Shown here: piece after piece, positions 63,081 to 64,000 of the stretch
How positions within the stretch are numbered: the first letter of the stretch is position 1
Layout of the letters: every line of letters begins with the position of its first letter
Assembly (NCBI RefSeq): GCF_900095705.1
Contig: NZ_LT608327.1
Coordinates: 248,001-312,000, forward strand
From: Fusobacterium massiliense
GTDB taxonomy: Bacteria; Fusobacteriota; Fusobacteriia; Fusobacteriales; Fusobacteriaceae
Direction of reading: 5' to 3'
Length of the DNA: 64,000 bases
The notes under the pieces: model-generated
Seen by the model: the letters and a program-made list of their open reading frames with translations, nothing else
The model's database searches: none
Told to the model about the DNA's origin: nothing
Program-made: the position numbers and the translations under genes

Positions 63081-64000
63081 ATGAATTATTCAATGCCTAA
63101 ATATTTTCAAAATATGCCACAAGTTGGTAATACATTAGCAAACATTGATGAAGCTAATGAAACAGCAGTAAGAGAAGTTGAAGCAGCTATAGCTGAAAGC
63201 ATAGAAGCAATGCAACAAGCAGGAACACCTGATGAAAAAATTCATGATAAAAATCAAATGACTGCATTAGAAAGAATAGCAGAATTAGTTGATGAAGGAA
63301 CTTGGTTTCCTTTAAATACATTATACAATCCAGAAGATTTTGAAACTGGAACAGGTATAGTAAAAGGATTGGGAAGAATCGAAGGAAAATGGGCTGTAAT
63401 CGTTGCATCAGACAATAAAAAAATAGTTGGAGCATGGGTACCAGGACAAGCAGATAACTTATTAAGAGCTTCTGATACAGCTAAATGCTTAGGAATTCCA
63501 CTAGTTTATGTATTAAATTGTAGTGGAGTTAAATTAGACGAACAAGAAAAAGTTTATGCAAATAGAAGAGGTGGAGGAACTCCATTTTATCGTAATGCTG
63601 AATTACAACAATTAGGAATACCTGTAATTGTTGGAATTTATGGAACTAATCCAGCAGGTGGAGGATACCATAGTATCAGTCCTACTATCTTAATAGCTCA
63701 TAAAGATGCTAATATGGCAGTTGGAGGAGCAGGAATAGTTGGTGGAATGAATCCAAAAGGATTTATAGATATGGAAGGTGCTATTCAAATTGCTGAAGCA
63801 ACTGCAGCAGCTAAAAAAGTTGAAGTACCAGGAACTATTCATGTACATTATGACAAAACTGGATTCTTTAGAGAAGTATATGATGATGAAGTTGGAGTAT
63901 TAGAAGGAATAAAAGAATACATGAGCTATTTACCAGCTTATAACTTAGATTTCTTTAGAGTTGATGAACCAACTGAACCAGTATTAGATCCTCAAGATTT
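63081..64000 (+). CDS. gcdA: Glutaconyl-CoA decarboxylase alpha subunit (carboxyltransferase), 3' truncated
   Basis: The first 306 codons of the biotin-dependent carboxyltransferase that takes CO2 from glutaconyl-CoA to biotin on GcdC, yielding crotonyl-CoA. It begins MNYSMPKYFQNMPQVG and has GAWVPGQADNLLRASDTAK, LNCSGVKLDEQEKVY, NRRGGGTPFYRNAELQQLG and YGTNPAGGGYHSISPT, all closely matching the Acidaminococcus GcdA sequence as I recall it. The ATG has AAGGAGA upstream. The frame is open to the window end, so about half of the protein is missing. Confidence 0.96.
   Translation, partial: MNYSMPKYFQNMPQVGNTLANIDEANETAVREVEAAIAESIEAMQQAGTPDEKIHDKNQMTALERIAELVDEGTWFPLNTLYNPEDFETGTGIVKGLGRIEGKWAVIVASDNKKIVGAWVPGQADNLLRASDTAKCLGIPLVYVLNCSGVKLDEQEKVYANRRGGGTPFYRNAELQQLGIPVIVGIYGTNPAGGGYHSISPTILIAHKDANMAVGGAGIVGGMNPKGFIDMEGAIQIAEATAAAKKVEVPGTIHVHYDKTGFFREVYDDEVGVLEGIKEYMSYLPAYNLDFFRVDEPTEPVLDPQD

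Overview
The window looks like a chromosomal segment of a Fusobacterium (F. nucleatum group). The evidence is a very AT-rich composition, Gram-negative envelope genes (lpxK, a pair of LptF/LptG permeases, two trimeric autotransporter adhesins), and a sodium-pumping glutaconyl-CoA decarboxylase operon typical of amino-acid-fermenting anaerobes. The assignment rests on gene content and recognised families; no search was run.

Layout. 1-4 kb: the 3' part of a sodium/solute symporter, then a SAM-I riboswitch with its own promoter and terminator controlling a D/L-methionine ABC importer (metN-metI-metQ). 4-8 kb: two minus-strand genes (UPF0371/DUF1846 protein, EamA transporter), then an SPOUT RNA methyltransferase and a Nudix hydrolase. 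8.2-16 kb: a translation-factor operon (rimP-nusA-ylxR/ylxQ fusion-infB-rbfA-recJ-tig). 16-24.5 kb: protein quality control (clpP-clpX-lon), the GTPase engB, valS and a LOG-family hydrolase. 24.7-34.3 kb: an rRNA methyltransferase, a CvpA-like protein, LptF/LptG, an M16 protease, dut, rodA, a pseudouridine synthase, a purine permease and hup. 34.5-42 kb: an eight-gene accessory cluster built around a DUF2318 membrane protein, three FtsX/MacB-like permeases, two ABC ATPases, a flavinylation-motif lipoprotein and a DUF4418 protein, probably an extracytoplasmic redox-linked metal (iron) uptake system. 42-57 kb: glyoxalase, a first trimeric autotransporter with an unusual C-terminal tail, smc-lpxK-hypothetical-nadD, and a second, 1641-residue, minus-strand autotransporter. 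57-64 kb: a PRD-type regulator directly followed by the glutaconyl-CoA decarboxylase and glutaconate CoA-transferase genes. The last gene (gcdA) runs off the window.

The most unusual signal is a dispersed element, present in eight full copies plus one degenerate copy, in intergenic regions along the whole window. Each full copy has a 71-75 nt imperfect hairpin that begins near GTCTCTGACGTCCGTAT and ends near ATACGGCTGTCAAGAGAC, plus a 31-34 nt AT-rich arm beginning TATAGGAAAGTATAAA. The stems change in a compensatory way between copies. The arm almost always abuts the T-tract of an intrinsic terminator. The hairpin occurs in both orientations relative to the arm. One copy lies in the metNIQ leader between the riboswitch terminator and the metN ribosome binding site.

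Functionally the window links amino-acid metabolism (methionine import, glutamate fermentation through glutaconyl-CoA), envelope building, adhesion and core translation/proteostasis. No rRNA, tRNA, CRISPR array, transposase or phage gene was seen.
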